Of a DNA stretch of 64,000 nt, positions 35,211 to 48,865 are shown piece by piece; position 1 is the first letter of the stretch, and every line of letters begins with the position of its first letter. The position numbers were made by a program, and so were the translations under genes. This stretch comes from Gibbula magus. Taxonomy: Eukaryota > Mollusca > Gastropoda > Trochida > Trochidae. The DNA is taken from positions 18,209,523 through 18,273,522 of the forward strand of contig OW388301.1 in NCBI GenBank assembly GCA_936450465.1, given 5' to 3'. The notes beneath the pieces are model-generated. The model saw only the letters and a list, made by a program, of their open reading frames with translations. It made no database searches and was not told the DNA's origin.

Positions 35211-37810
35211 TAACTTTTCGTAAATGAAAAAAATAGATGGTTGAAAAGACGTTTATTATAACTTACTTACATCCATAGTACACTGTTGACATTTGTCATG
35301 ATGACTTGAACACTGAGGAAACGTTGATAACATGTACATTTATGTTCGGTATATTAGCAAACCCAAAAGAAGTTGTGTAAACTAATTAACCTCCATTAAT
35401 ATTGCATATAATGCATGACATTTAAACAAGTTAACAAATCTCCTTCAGTTAACATTTGAAAATAAACGATTTGCAATGTCACTTATATTCTTTAATTTAA
35501 TCAATCTTTGTTCACCGCTAATGGTTGAAATGATGTCTACGCGGTGTTAAACCCTAATTCACCCACTGTGTAGTTACAATTACCCACAGGATAGAGAGAT
35601 TTTGGCGTTCATTAAGATGAACAAATCGGTATGAACAACTGTTAACAGCTTGACTCGTTCTTTGTTTCCTGAACATTACCTCATTGTCAATTTTATTCAT
35701 TTAAATTTACATTATTAAATTTCAGTGTTTTTCCTGTTCATCACTATTACCCAACATTGAAGTTTATGTGGAAGAGGGTTAGGCCTAATCATTCCACGTG
35801 TTAACCATTGTATTTATTGTGGGTGACAGATATAATGGTATTTCAATCATTTCTATAAGCTTTTCGTTCTTATTTTCAGGATGAAATCTAAACATAATGA
35901 TGTTTTTACTAAATTCACTAAATATAAGACCATGAGCTAATGTGATATTATTTCAGCCTTTATACATGACCGGTAAATATTCGAAACAGAAGCGTTATTG
36001 TCCAGAAGAACTTATTGACTAAGCAAGGTTACAACAATCCCTCAGCTTGTAGAATAGCTGTTTGTAAACGATGTGTGGTTCTTCAAGGTTTATTTAAATC
36101 ACAATTCCGCTCAGTAACCATCCAGATAGACATACAGAATACCCAAAAATATGCAAAACAATGCAAACACCGATAAAAACTTAGTATGAATAATTTTACA
36201 TCTGAAACTATTATTTACTGGAACACAAGTATTACATGTAATTTGGCTTACGATTTGGCTCCAGGATGATATATAGATTGTATGTATTTTGGAACTATCA
36301 ACACGTGGATTCTAAAAGTTGTCTACTGACCTATACACTGGTTTGCTAAACTCATGATAACTGTTATTCTTTATTACTCTAAGTAACGTGCTACGACAAA
36401 ACGTAATGGTATATGTATTGCGATTGCAATCGAAATGACGTCACGGATAACCAAGAAACTTAGGTTTATAATAAAATCAGCTTTAATAAACACAGATAAT
36501 TTGCTGATGCCTTTAAAGCCTTCGCGTAGTTGTTTCGTTACTTTTGCAACTCATTTCAAATAGGCTAACTTTTCCTCGACTATTGGCTGCAATATTCCCC
36601 AAGTGGCGTTAAACAATAACATCTACAGTAAAACGCAAGGCATAACTCTTGCCAGTCTGCATTACTGGCTGATTTAACCCTGCGGTATTTCACTATATAT
36701 TACATGGTCATTTAGCCCACATACATTAACATGAACACTTTTTTCTCTTTCAGATATGCAATACCTGATTGTTGTTGTATCTATATCAGAACATTTTTTA
36801 CCTCAATATAGCAAAGCCAAACACAGTTTCAAGAAGTTCTTGATTCAATTAGTGTTGATTAGGACAAACCAAATGTAAATGAAAGTAATTGCTTGTCGTG
36901 CTGATGAGTGTGGCTCTAACAACAGATGTGCCTCTATACAAGTACCTCCAATAGAAATGATGATGTGTGAGTTTGGAGGTAAATTATTTTTAGGATTAAA
37001 TTATGATCAGCTGAAATATTGAGTGATTTCCTGTTTTCCTGTTTCCCTGTTATAATAATAATAATAGTATATTTATCCATACACAATGCATGCTCAAGGC
37101 GCTACACAACTATTACCTGAAGGATTCGTACTTTTACAGTGTGTATGGTAAAGATGAAGGTACGACTTTGTAGTGGAATACAGAAGTGGTATTTAAAAAT
37201 GGAATACATAGTAATCCATTTAAAGAACTGTTGTATTTTGAACATACACGATATTTTTGAGTATATGCTTATTCCTTCATCAAGTGGAATGGAATGCACA
37301 ACTGTAGTTTAGAAAATGTGTTTCTTCAATTTCAAATGTAAAGTTTTACCTATCTGATGGATGATATTTGGGGATAATAGGGTAAAAATCCTTAATAAAT
37401 ATAGGGACAGGAAAATCGTTGGTAAAATCATATCATTAATATTTTATATTAAAGTGTTTGGCTTCATAAATTTTATTAGTTTGCTGTTCGCAACCATGGT
37501 TCCAATTGAAAAATATCAAACAAAGTTTTACAAAATTGTTTTTTTTTTCTTTTTCTCAAACTTCTTCATCCAAAGGACAATATCATTGTACATGTGACGA
37601 GATCAAAATCGTGTTATTAAATTGTGTTTGTAGATCATAGATCGGTTTCACATAATTAACAGAACGTCAATGAAAAGTTACAAAATCCAAATTAATTACG
37701 GCATAATCGTAGATATCCCCTGCTCTTGTTGTCTAAGTGGTTAATTCCTCGTCAAGCGATCTTTGTTCTGACAGTCATTTCCTGCTATAAACCTATCCAG
37801 TGTGAACGTG
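35211..37810. other. non-coding; small repeat fragments only
   Basis: Fragments: SINE-tail-like blocks near 35,515-35,575 and 36,585-36,625, half of the palindromic MITE at 36,637-36,697, and a reversed LINE/SINE tail ('GCATGCTCAAGGCGCTACAC') near 37,050-37,112. No gene. Confidence 0.45.
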
Positions 37811-37974
37811 ATATTACATCGTGATATTGTTTTCCTTCTTTTTCGTATAGTTCTGATAAAATCATAGCAGACGCATATCAAGGATATTAACCTGATTAAG
37901 TTTACTTCTACATTGAAACTATATTATAAAACACCGACGTCATTTTATAGTTGTGTATATGATGCAACGTTATG

Positions 37975-39235
37975 TTATTCATCTTTACATTGTTCAACGC
38001 TGTGTCATCCCGATGTATATTCAACGTTATGTTATCCAGATGTATATTATTCAATGTTGTGTTATCCAGATCTATATTATTCAACGTTGTGTTATCCAGA
38101 TCAATATTATTCAACGTTATGTCATCCAGATTTATATTATTCAACGTTATATTATCCAGATCTATATTATTCAACGTTTTGTCATCCAGATTTATATTAT
38201 TCAACGTTATGTTATCAAGATGTATATTATTCAACGTAATGTTATCCAGATGTATATTATTCAACATTATGTTATCCAGATTTATATTATTCAACGTAAT
38301 GTTATCCAGAATTATATTATTCACGTAATGTTATCCAGATGTATATTATTCAACGTTATGTTATCCAGATCTATATTATTCAACGTTTTGTCATCCAGAT
38401 TTATATTATTCAACGTTGTGTCATCCAGATTTATATTATTCAACGTTATGTTATGCAGATGTATATTATTCAACGTTATATCATCCAGATGTATATTATT
38501 CAACGTTGTGTCATCCTGATTTATATTATTCAACGTTATGTTATGCAGATGTATATTATTCAACGTTATGCTATCTATATTTATATTATTCAACGTTATG
38601 ATATCAATATTTATATTATTCACGTTATGTTATTCAAATGTATATTTTCAACGTTATGTTATCCAGATTTATATTATGTTTAACGTTATGTTATCCATAT
38701 GTATATTATTCAACGTTATGTTATCCAGATTTATATTATTCAACGTTATGTTATCCAAATGTATATTATTCAACGTTATGTTATCCAGATTTATATTATT
38801 TTAAACGTTATGTTATCCATATGTATATTATTCAACGTTATGTTATCCAGATTTATATTATTCAACGTTATGTTATGCAGATGTATATTATTCAACGTTA
38901 TGCTATCTATATTTATATTATTCAACGTTATGATATCAAGATTTATATTATTCACGTTATGTTATCCAAATGTATAATATTCAACGTTATGTTATCCATA
39001 TGTATATTATTCAACGTTATGTTATCCATATGTATATTATTCAACGTTATGTTATCCAGATTTATATTATTCAATGTTAAGTTATGCAGATGTATATTAT
39101 TCAACGTTATGCTGTCTATGTTTATATTATTCAACGTTATGTTATCCAGATTTAAATTATTCACGTTATGTTATCCAAATGTATATTATTCAACGTTATT
39201 TTATCCATATGAATATTATTCCACGTTATGTTATA
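37975..39235. repeat. 30-bp satellite array, about 42 units
   Basis: Unit TTATATTATT-CAACGTTATG-TTATCCAGAT with substitutions. Because 30 is a multiple of three, long open frames appear on both strands; these are artefacts. A ~125-bp sequence left of the array (37,855-37,980) resembles 39,845-39,975 to its right. Confidence 0.97.
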
Positions 39236-39264
39236 TTACATCGTGATAGTGTTTTCCTTTTTTA

Positions 39265-39837
39265 GCTCATCAGGCCTGAAAGGCCTGATGGGCTTATGGC
39301 ATGGCATGGCGACTGTCGGTAAACCTTTCGCTTTTTCGACTTCTTCTCCAGAACCAATATCTCCACAGAGCTGAAATTTTATGTGCAGACTCCTTGGCAA
39401 ATGGGGATTCTAAATTGTAGATTTCGTGATCCCGTGACCCCAAATGGGGTCACAGGGGTCACATCCTTAAAAACCTATTTTGATCTTCTTCTCCAGTTCG
39501 AAAAGGTCTAGAGAGCTGAAAAGTTGTTTGCAGACTCCTTGGCCAATGGGGATTCTAAATTGTAGATTTCGTGACCCCATGACCCCAAATGGGGTCACAG
39601 GGGTCACATCCTTAAAAACCTATTTTCATCTTCTTCTCCAGTTCCAAAAGGTCTAGAGAGCTTAAATGTTGTGTGCAGACTCCTTGGCTAATGGGGATTC
39701 TAAAGTGTAGATTTCGTGACTCCATGACCCCAAATGGGGTCATGATCTAAAGCCAATATTATGTTGCTTGTTAACAATGTATTACTTGAGATAACTTAGA
39801 TATTCAACCTTAGATAATAATACAATAAAATCTACAG
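39265..39837 (+). mobile_element. GCTCATCAGGC-family TA element, right end altered
   Basis: TA then GCTCATCAGGC start, three internal units, homology to the complete copy resumes at 'CTACAGAGCC'. Orthologous in position to 861-1,285 but one unit longer. Confidence 0.78.
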
Positions 39838-40652
39838 AGCCCATGGATTAAATCATATCAGACGCATCTTACAGGATATTAACTTGAAGAATGTTTACAT
39901 CTACATTGTAACTATTCTGTAAAACAACGACCTCATATTCTTATCTTGCATTTTATACTATGTTATGCAACGTTATGTTTTCCAGGACGTGATGAATAAA
40001 GATGATGACCACTGACATGTTGTGTGATTGTTACCATAAGTCTAAATCTCTCTTGAAGATCCTCCCAGAAGATTGAAGTTTGAATGAAGCAAATAAAGTT
40101 TTCTCTCTCTTACATGACAATTTTCATACACGTAGCACACAAGATTCGCCTGAATTAATTTTCTTAGTCCTTGTAATATAGACAGATAGTTTTAAACGAC
40201 TTAAACAACAAACGTTATATGACATTGATCAATTCACACTGGGTCTTGTCTTGACGACTGATGCCGTTGATGTGTTTTTAGTAAATGTGAAAAATAATTC
40301 TATATAACATGTCTATGTGTTGGTGATGTGTCGTTTGTGTCAGCAACTTTACAGATTAACATTATTCAACGATTTCTCTTCAAAGCAAAGCATCAGGGGG
40401 TATTTTATTGGAAAGAAATATGCCTGTGAATTCAGCAAATAATGAGGTGTTAATACTTTGTCAGCTCAGGTTTGTTCAAACACGTGTTATAAGATTCATG
40501 TGACAATTAAACACCAGTGAGTCTTTCACAGAACCATTGATCTGACTATTCAGTCCTTTTTTCATTGAACATGTAAAACCATGATGAATCCTTCATGTGG
40601 CATTTGAGAAGTGTAGAGACAGTGTAACATTAGTTATTTTTACGTTCTTTAA

Positions 40653-41006
40653 AGGCGCTGTAGCACGTTTTTTCGCTCAAATAAGTCCACGAAATGTATT
40701 TGAAAAATAATGTCACCAATAGTAAAATACGCTAAAATCTTCTGAAAATCAAGTTGCAAATGAGTGTACATGGTTCCGTAAAGCTATGGGAATCGTTTTT
40801 GTCATTCGAAATAATAAATTGTGTTCACAATAAAATCGCCCCCATGCAATGTTTGCTTTATACGCAACACCGTTATTACCACTACGTATAATTGGTTTGT
40901 GTAATAAGATGTTATATCTCCTAAAGTAAATATGAATGACATAAACTTTCATTATAAATGGGAAATTTGAAAAAATAAAATTTGCAAAAAACGTGCTACA
41001 GTTCCT
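40653..41006. mobile_element. TTAA MITE family 1, complete (354 bp), B-specific
   Basis: Flanked by TTAA at 40,649-40,652 and 41,007-41,010. Duplicate A carries the empty site 'TACGTTCTATAAACTGATT' near 2,078-2,096, one substitution from the predicted target. Ends are inverted (AGG-CTGTAGCACGTTTTTT). Confidence 0.94.
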
Positions 41007-41599
41007 TTAAACTGATTAACGTCATACCCCTTGTATCAATATACACATCAAGGAACATGTTCAATCTGATATAATGTTTCCAAGCTTAATTTGTTTAAAA
41101 CTATTTCCATAGGACATAAAATTGTTAGTTTTTTCTGACAGAAACTCAACATTTATTGGCGAAAGAGTTGTATTCTTGCTCTGCCCCGGCAGTTTTAAGC
41201 TGACATATGTGAAAGGAATCAGTAAATAACCTGTTGTGAAAAGGGGAATGCGTCAGTAATTATTATTGCCACAAGACAGGAATACTAGCGTGGAGTAACC
41301 ATATCCGTGTAGCTTATTATATTGTCAAACACGGCGTCCACTTTACTAATTGTTCCCGCCGTCAGACAGACAGTAATTATTGTGCTAATGACATATCCCT
41401 GATCATGTTCAACCTTTGAGAAACTTCTACCAACTTTACATATCAGTCCACGTCAAACGAGTAACCAGGAATGTATAGATGGTATGTGTCAGTGCAGAAC
41501 ATCTCAGTTTGATATATGATTTGAGAACGACGTATTAAAGTCCTTATCAAACAATCTCTACCAGTGAATAAATTAGTTAATAAATAATGGATCAGGCTA

Positions 41600-42220
41600 T
41601 TCAAATGGACATTCATATTAATAGATAGCTATGAAACATGTATCAATGGACATTCATATTAATAGATGGCTATGAAACATGTATCTATGGACATTCATAT
41701 TAATAGATAGCTATGAAATATGTATCAATGGACATTCATATTAATAGATAGCTATGAAACATGTATCAATGGACATTCATATTAATAGATAGCTATGAAA
41801 CATGTATCTATGGACATTCATATTAATAGATAGCTATGAAATATGTATCAATGGACATTCATATTAATAGATAGCTATGAAACATGTATCAATGGACATT
41901 CATATTAATAGATAGCTATGAAATATGTATATATGGTCATTCATATTAATAGATAGCTATGAAACATGTATCAATGGACATTCATATTAATAGATAGCTA
42001 TGAAACATGTATCTATGGACATTCATATTAATAGATAGCTATGAAACATGTATCTATGGACATTCATATAAATAGATAGCTATGAAATATGTATATATGG
42101 ACATTCATATTAATAAATAGCTATGAAACATGTATCTATGGACATTCATATTATTAGATAGCTATGAAACATGTATCTATGGACATTCATATTAATAGAT
42201 AGCTATGAAACATGTATCTA
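41600..42220. repeat. 41-bp tandem repeat, 15 units
   Basis: 'GGACATTCATATTAATAGAT' recurs every 41 bases from 41,607 to 42,181. Duplicate A has one unit at about 3,160-3,205, so the array expanded in B only. Units vary slightly in the GTATCTA/GTATCAA/GTATATA end. Confidence 0.96.
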
Positions 42221-43722
42221 TTATTTGTAAAGAGTTTTCAAAGGTGTATGCATACAAAATTACACAAGATATCATAAATATAAATATGAACATACAGCCA
42301 ATTTTCACAAAGATTCCTCGACGCTAAAATATAGTAAAGGTCATGTTGTTTCTGTTTAATTGTATAATATATACACATATATATGACATGAGGGGGTAGG
42401 AAGAAAATATGCCTTACTCATCAAATACGCATAGTCCAAATTGTTGCCATGGAATCAGAGGTCTAAGACATCACTTGTTGAAAATATCATGGCGTCACAA
42501 TGTTAGCTGCACGACTGCAATAGTGGGTGACCTATTTGCAAGTTAGCGCCACTAACGACGATTTACTTGCAATTCCGCACTATTTACATTATTGAGTAAT
42601 AAATAAAATACTTAACTCGGTCCCGTTTGATAACATGTTTATGAAACTCGTGAATGTTGATATAGTATTTTTTTTTCTTGTCCTTTAAATTGGTCAATAA
42701 TACATTTCTTACAACATTAAGTCAATTTCATTTAAAAGTGTGATTTTCTATCTTTACAGACACATGTCTGTTATTTTGCTAATAGCTTCAGAGACGGCAA
42801 CTCAGATAACCAGCAATCCATCACCTGGTTTAACCTTTCATTCATCATTCACTCATCATTGCAGTACATTGATCATGCATTAAACGTCTCAACAAATGCA
42901 ATCAGGTTCGACTCTAAAGGAATTCTAACATGATCCAACTAATACATCTTTTTGCTTTCACATCAATAATTATAATATGAATGCTCGTTTCACTGTATAC
43001 AGGTTTTTTTTATTAACATGTGCATTAACCATGAAAGCAAAGAAAAACAATTCTGATGATCGTGCCAAATGAGATTCGAAATATCTAAATCCTGAAAGGA
43101 TCAACCTTGCGTAATTAAGTGACTGTGCAATATAACTATTACACTTTGCGTTTATTCATTAATATAATCACTTTGTAAATCCTTAGAAAAACACATTTCA
43201 TCATTCAAGTGACACATTTAACCCAGAGATCCTTAGTTCTTATAACAGCAAGCTTGATCATGTTATAGACGTTTATTGAGCACGTTATTACATGTTGAAT
43301 GTTATATAAGAGGACAAAATGTATCTAAGAGAATTATCAAAGTAAATAAAAATCAATGACCTAAGGGAATTAGAATATGCCATTTCACCATACATTGGAT
43401 ATGTCATTTGATCGTGTCTAAAAAGGGTTTCATAATGCCAATATGCATGGTGTTTGCAGCCAATTTGTCAATGCGATGTCACTTGAAAGCTGTTGTGAAT
43501 CAATGAATAATGGATTGCTGTAAGATTGTCCTTGCATCCGTCCAATTAAGATTCAAGAAACGATATTCTAGACAGGCCTTTCTGTCTTTTGCTTGGCATA
43601 AATAAATCAATTAGTTAATAAAAAGTCATATCACATGGAACCAGGAACGACTGACAATGATTTCACTACAATACATTAGTGGAACACGTGCAAGACAATT
43701 TAGCATTTGATAAGGAATTGTA

Positions 43723-44645
43723 CTGAAGCACATACATTCAGGAATACAAATATACACTGATTATTGTCAATTGCATCAACAACTTTCTAAACTAGGGTCA
43801 TCACAACATTAATACCAAGTCTATATCTGACTCATTATGCTTTAAGTACAATTAATTTCATATAAATACCATGCACAACAAAAAAACTCAACTTAATATA
43901 TACTTTGAAGTAATTCTTCAATTCAATAATATATATATATATATACTACGAGCATCCATCAAATATGACAGTATACCTTGCATTTGACGGATTGCATACC
44001 TTTTTATAGACAGGTATTTGATAAATATAAATGAAAAGTTCGATGATTGGTATATTGGATGATTGGAATCCAATGTCTTGCACTATTTACAGCGGCAATG
44101 CGGTGTAAGACATGTTCCCGTGTCACGACGTGTAAAGTTATATTAGGACACAGCTTCATATTATAGTGCTTAGAACATTTTGGTGTAGTTATAACCTCGT
44201 GTATAGTGATGATCCTTTGGACATGTTGTAGATTATACGACAAAGATGTGGTATTGAATTTGTTTTGAAAACTAAATACGCCCAGCTCTACTGCCTTGTG
44301 TACGCCTCCTATGTGTATTACGTTTCCAATGCTATAGATTCAGTCAGGAATGATTGAATAATTTGGTCATAAGAGTCAGCCAATGAGGTTATGTCATTGT
44401 AAGGAGATTACACTCACGAAAGTGTTTACAAAATTCTTACTGATTTATGCTTGAGCAAAATATATATCATGAGTGAGATTTATATATCCTGTTTAGTGTA
44501 TGATTTAAACACGGTGTCAGTAATAAGACTGTATGAGGGATGAGTCAGCGCAATCAATAGTTTAACAATGTATAAACAGATAACATAATAAAAGCATAAA
44601 CATGACCTCAGAGCATTGTCGACAACATAGGCCATTCTGTATATT
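43723..44645. other. non-coding, nothing recognised
   Basis: B-specific AT-rich stretch with a short (AT)n at 43,929-43,945. A 79-codon minus-strand frame at 44,004-44,243 has no motif. Confidence 0.4.
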
Positions 44646-44649
44646 GGTG

Positions 44650-44886
44650 AGGTGAGGTGAGTTGAGATTTAACGCCGCTTTCAAGAGTATTTCACTTATA
44701 TCGCGGCTGCTATTATTATGGCAGGGAGAAAGCTGCGAGCATCGGCTGGAACTAGCGAACCATGAGTGGTACTACGCTGAAATTCAGTGTTCTATTGCAC
44801 CCAAACCTTACTGCGTGTAGAACAGTTCTCTACTGCAGACAGAGATCCGAAGCCGAACGCGCTAACCACTGCGCTATCCCGCCCCT
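44650..44886 (-). mobile_element. tRNA-derived SINE, minus strand, internally shortened
   Basis: Same family as 52,773-53,052: 'GAGATTTAACGCCGCTTTCAA' block at left, 'GCGCTAACCACTGCGCTATC' head at right. The B-box portion is deleted. Flank repeats are not clear. Confidence 0.82.
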
Positions 44887-44896
44887 TCAATGTATT

Positions 44897-44965
44897 GGGG
44901 ATGTAGCTCAGTAGTTAGAGTGTCTGCTCATCACCCGGAAGAACGGGTTTCGTCGCGATTATGCC
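44897..44965 (+). repeat. tRNA-like SINE head or tRNA pseudogene
   Basis: 'GGGGATGTAGCTCAGTAGTT' has a good A box, but the B-box site reads GGGTTTCGTCGCGAT, and no acceptor stem can be closed. Probably a SINE head, not an active tRNA gene. Confidence 0.5.
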
Positions 44966-45244
44966 CCACTATGCCAGTTTCTTTGTTAGGGGATTAATAA
45001 AGAATTAACGAGGCAACAAGTGCGGATTAATTAGGATTAATTAAGGGACTGCCAGAGGATTAAAATACAGTTCACTGAAAGACAGTTCGATTCAATATTT
45101 TATTCAGTTTTACATTCATACACATTATTATATATAAATACATTTTATATATCAGTAATCAGTCAGTTTCATGTAAAATATACATCATTTTCCATAATTT
45201 TTCATGGAATATTTTTAAAAACATTAACATTATCTATTCATTAC

Positions 45245-45886
45245 AAACTCATATACTCATACTCGGGTAGGTTGATGTTGGTCCTCAACTTTGGAAGAAC
45301 TGGCATTGTCTTCGCTCTCGATCGGCACAGGGAAGAGTCTGCTGAGTGGTATAAGGGAATATGCTGCACGAATTCATCTTGGCCAACCCCTGAAAACAAA
45401 AGAGCAAATGCTAAATCGAATTCATTTTATAAAGTTAGATTATAAATCAAGAATAAAAATGTTTGATAACTTACTAGTAAGTTCTTCCTGGTAGATTGTT
45501 GGTATTGGTCTGTGGTCAGTCTTCACAAGATCCTTCAAATTCGATAGGAACATGTCCACTTCGGTCTTGTCGTTGTTGGCCTGATGGTTGTGACAATCTC
45601 TGTATGAGGTGCTCAGGTTGTTGAGGGTGTTGATCGTTGATCTACAAGTAGCCTATACTTTCTCCTTCCTGGTCCTGATTCTAAACTTATGTCCTCTGTA
45701 CACTAAATTCTGGCCACCACGAGCATTTGGAATGAACGTTTGCCATTTTGTGATATCTGACATAGGACAGTGGTCCCATATATACGTAGTTTTCAAGGAA
45801 AGGAGTTCACCACTTATATTAGTTTTAATAATAAATTGCTCATTATCATGGTTAGTATAAAAGTTCAAATGCCATATGATGAACAC
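45245..45886 (-). pseudogene. FLYWCH zinc-finger/MULE-type transposase N-terminal fragment
   Basis: On the minus strand, 'NARGGQNLVYRGHKFRIR' then 'ATCRSTINTLNNLS', 'HNHQANNDKTEVDMFLSNLK' and 'PIPTIYQEEL' follow the order of a FLYWCH domain plus its linker. A well-formed intron (donor GTAAGT at 45,474, acceptor TTTTCAG at 45,390) joins in frame to 'DEFVQHIPLYHSADSSLCRS' and 'KTMPVLPKLR', again the family's order. A TAG at 45,653-45,655 replaces a position where Trp is expected. It is the N-terminal complement of the C-terminal remnant at 22.2-23.7 kb. Confidence 0.75.
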
Positions 45887-46368
45887 AGTTCACATATCAC
45901 CTGGCACCAACTGGCACACTTAATTAAGCCAATCAGTGTTGTTAATTATAATCCGATATTCGTTAACTAGTCAGGGATTAGAAACTGGCATATCGGGGCG
46001 ACCCCTTCGTCGCGTCATACCAAGAGACGTTATGGGAGAGAGATGGGGGTTGTTGCTGCCTTGATTGACACTCAGCATTGTAAGGACAGAACAATGCTTG
46101 AACTGGCGCTGCACAGTGGCTGCCGGGTGCGCAAAGCACACAATAAATTTCCGATGTACTTTGTATTTAGGACAATACAGAGTTATCAATAATATATTAA
46201 TATCATAAAATTGTCAAGACTTGACGTCAGAGCATTGTTCGATAAAGCCAGCCAATTCTTGTTTAGTTTCATTGCTTATATTCATTGATGGATTCCGCCC
46301 TTCACAAGCATTTATTACATTAAATAATATGATGTAATTGTCGAGACGTGAGGTCAGGGCATTGACCG

Positions 46369-48865
46369 ATGACGTCAAGCCAATCTTGTTTACCAAACAA
46401 TGTTTATTTTCATTGATAGAACCTGTATTTCACCAGCATTCAATATATTAATAAAATATAACATACTTGGCGAGATGTGACGCAAGAGCAATGTTCAATG
46501 GTGTCTAGTTATCATTGGTTACACCCACTGTTTCATTTTTATTGATAGATCACGTATTTCACGAGCATACGATATAAAAATAGAACATTTCGTCTTTACA
46601 ATAGCTGTTTATTTCATCGAAAGCCTTTAACAAAATAAATTATTGTTTCAAGAGTACTTTATACGTTTATCCAAAGTTAGCCAAGTCTGATTTCATTGGA
46701 TAAGAAGTTTCTTTCTGGTACTGCTTGGTCAATCATAACTTTCAAATCCTTAAATTATACCTTATATCACTGGTGTAATCACACATGACAGTGTATGATA
46801 AATGGGTTTATTCAATCCTTCAATTTACATTCAATATGACATATGAGTCAACTTTATTAACGCATAACGTCTCTAATTAATGTCAGGGCTTATGAATTTG
46901 TTACATAACCACTCAAATAGGACATTTAGGCGCCACAAATATGGATCGCATTGAAACTGTAGTACAAATTCAATTATAATCGAATAAAGAAATAATTTAA
47001 TCTTTATGGTTATCCGAGTAAGGAAGCCAGCTACGGCAGACCTAGATTTCGATGTCATGATTTGGGAAGGTTATTTGGAACGATAGCAGCTTTTCTCTAT
47101 TAATCGACTTAGAAGCATTACTAATCTGAATGCTGAAAAGCCAAGATAAGGTTTTATTTTATAGGTTAAAACATTGGTTTAAATCAATAACTTTGCCATG
47201 CTCACAATCAAAGAAAATTTCCTCTTACAGTGACAGTATACATCTACAATGACATGATTCATTCTAAGGATAAATAAAACTTCGATCCTCTGTTGATTGG
47301 TTTAAAACCATTAATAATCTGAAAGCTGAGACAACGCGATAAGGTTTTTATAGAACCATGTGTCAAATCAATCTACTTATTATATGCTGTGAACACAATC
47401 AATGAAATCTCAAACCAATTAAAGTAGCTCTGCGGTGTTGTTTCTCTGTCAAACATAATTACTGGGAAGGATTGTGCATTATAGTTACAATTTGATCAAA
47501 AGTTGATATTTCTAGGTTAATGGAAGGTGATGCTTTTTATTCTAAGTAATGTTAAAATACTAGAGGAAACATTATGCATTGTGTTTATGCAGTTTGGAAA
47601 TTCAATCCATAATTAACACCATTAAAGGAGTCCTATTAAAAACCCAGAAGAACAATTAATTAGGCAAGACTATTAGAAGACAGAAAATTAGGAGACAAGT
47701 AGTTGTCACTAAAGTGACATGATCCCCCGCCGCAAATTAATACTTCAAAATTTAAAAATAATGTCAAGATCAGCAAAATCGACTGTCAAACATGTCAAAA
47801 TAGTCAAAGCTCCACTGTGACCTTGAGAAGAATGTCAAGGTCATCAAAACCTAATCAACCCTTTGTCTTTCCTAGGAGGTGCATTATGTAAGATATGATG
47901 GAATTCCGGTGAATGGTTCTTGAGATATCCCGCTGACAATCTTTACATGAACATTAACATGTCGAACAATTTTAAATTCCACTGTGACCTTGAGAATAAT
48001 GTCAAGGTCACCAAAATCTAATCAGTCCTTTTGTTTTGTGTAAGATATGATGAAATTCTGGTGAATGGTTCTTGAGATATTCTGCTGACAACCTTTACAT
48101 GTACATTAACATGTCGAACAAATTCAAAGTTCCGTTGTGACCTTGAAAATAGTGTCAAGGTCACCAAAATTCAATCAGCCCGTTGTCTTCCCTAGAAGGT
48201 GCTTTGTGTAAGAAATGATGGAATTCTGGTGAATGATTCTTGAGATATCCCGCTGACAAGCTTTACATGTACATTAACATGTCGAAAAATTCAAAGTTCC
48301 GTTTTGACCATGAAAAGTATGTCAAGGTCACCAACATCTAATCAGCCCGTCGTCTTCCCATGGAGAAGCTATGTGAGAATCCAGCGAATGGTTATTGAGA
48401 TATCCCGCTGACAAAGGTAAAACGACAAAGTCTCGTTGTGACCTTGAAACGAAGGTCAAGGTCACAAACCTCTGTAGGAACATCACTCTTCCTATGATGA
48501 ACCCGTATGCAAAATATGAAAAGAATCCAGTGAATAGTATTTGAGTTATTCCATTTCGAACGGCCTGTACATACGGACGGACGCAGCCAAATACTGTATC
48601 CCCCGCTTCGCGCTAAACGCACGGTGGGGGATAAAAATGTTGGGTTTTTTCAGATGAACTGGAGGAAAATTTGTAGAAAGTTGCTTGACTACAAGGGACT
48701 TGTAAAAAACACAAGACGTTTACATTCCTAATTTATTCAAATATATGATATAATTCGATTGCAATTTACTTCAAATAGCTGGAATCCATTAAAAGTCTTG
48801 ATTAGACTGATGTCTTTATATGAAGGGTCAAGGAGGGCATTCATGTTCATCATTCATTTGCATTC
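46369..48865 (+). repeat. low-copy repeat, duplicate B, block 2
   Basis: Colinear with A 7,190-8,870, interrupted by an insertion at 47,694-48,637 absent from A. Confidence 0.85.
47694..48637. mobile_element. CCCCCGCCG-class non-coding element (~944 bp)
   Basis: It starts near 'AGTTGTCACTAAAGTGACAT' and CCCCCGCCG and ends at GGTGGGGGATAAAA. Between are about five ~160-bp units with 'GTGACCTTGA-AA', 'TCAAGGTCACC' and 'GAGATATCCCGCTGACAA'. Duplicate A lacks it (empty site near 8,640-8,665). A partial copy is at 59,096-59,290. Exact ends and target duplication are unresolved. Confidence 0.78.

Larger units (their letters stand above)
37960..43722 (+). repeat. low-copy repeat, duplicate B, block 1
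   Basis: Colinear with A 690-5,886. Differences are discrete: a much longer satellite, an extra TTAA MITE (40,653-41,006), absence of the A-specific TTAA MITE, and a 41-bp tandem expansion. Remaining sequence differs by scattered substitutions and small indels. Confidence 0.88.

Noticed and set aside
37908..39265. Long open frames on both strands (up to 202 codons)
   Set aside because: They are translations of the 30-bp satellite, whose unit is a multiple of three; repetitive peptides on both strands and three frames show they are artefacts.
37975..42220. CRISPR-like arrays
   Set aside because: Units are contiguous tandem repeats without unique spacers, in a eukaryotic genome.
44897..44965. 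Functional tRNA gene
   Set aside because: Good A box but damaged B-box region and no closable acceptor stem; adjacent SINE context.
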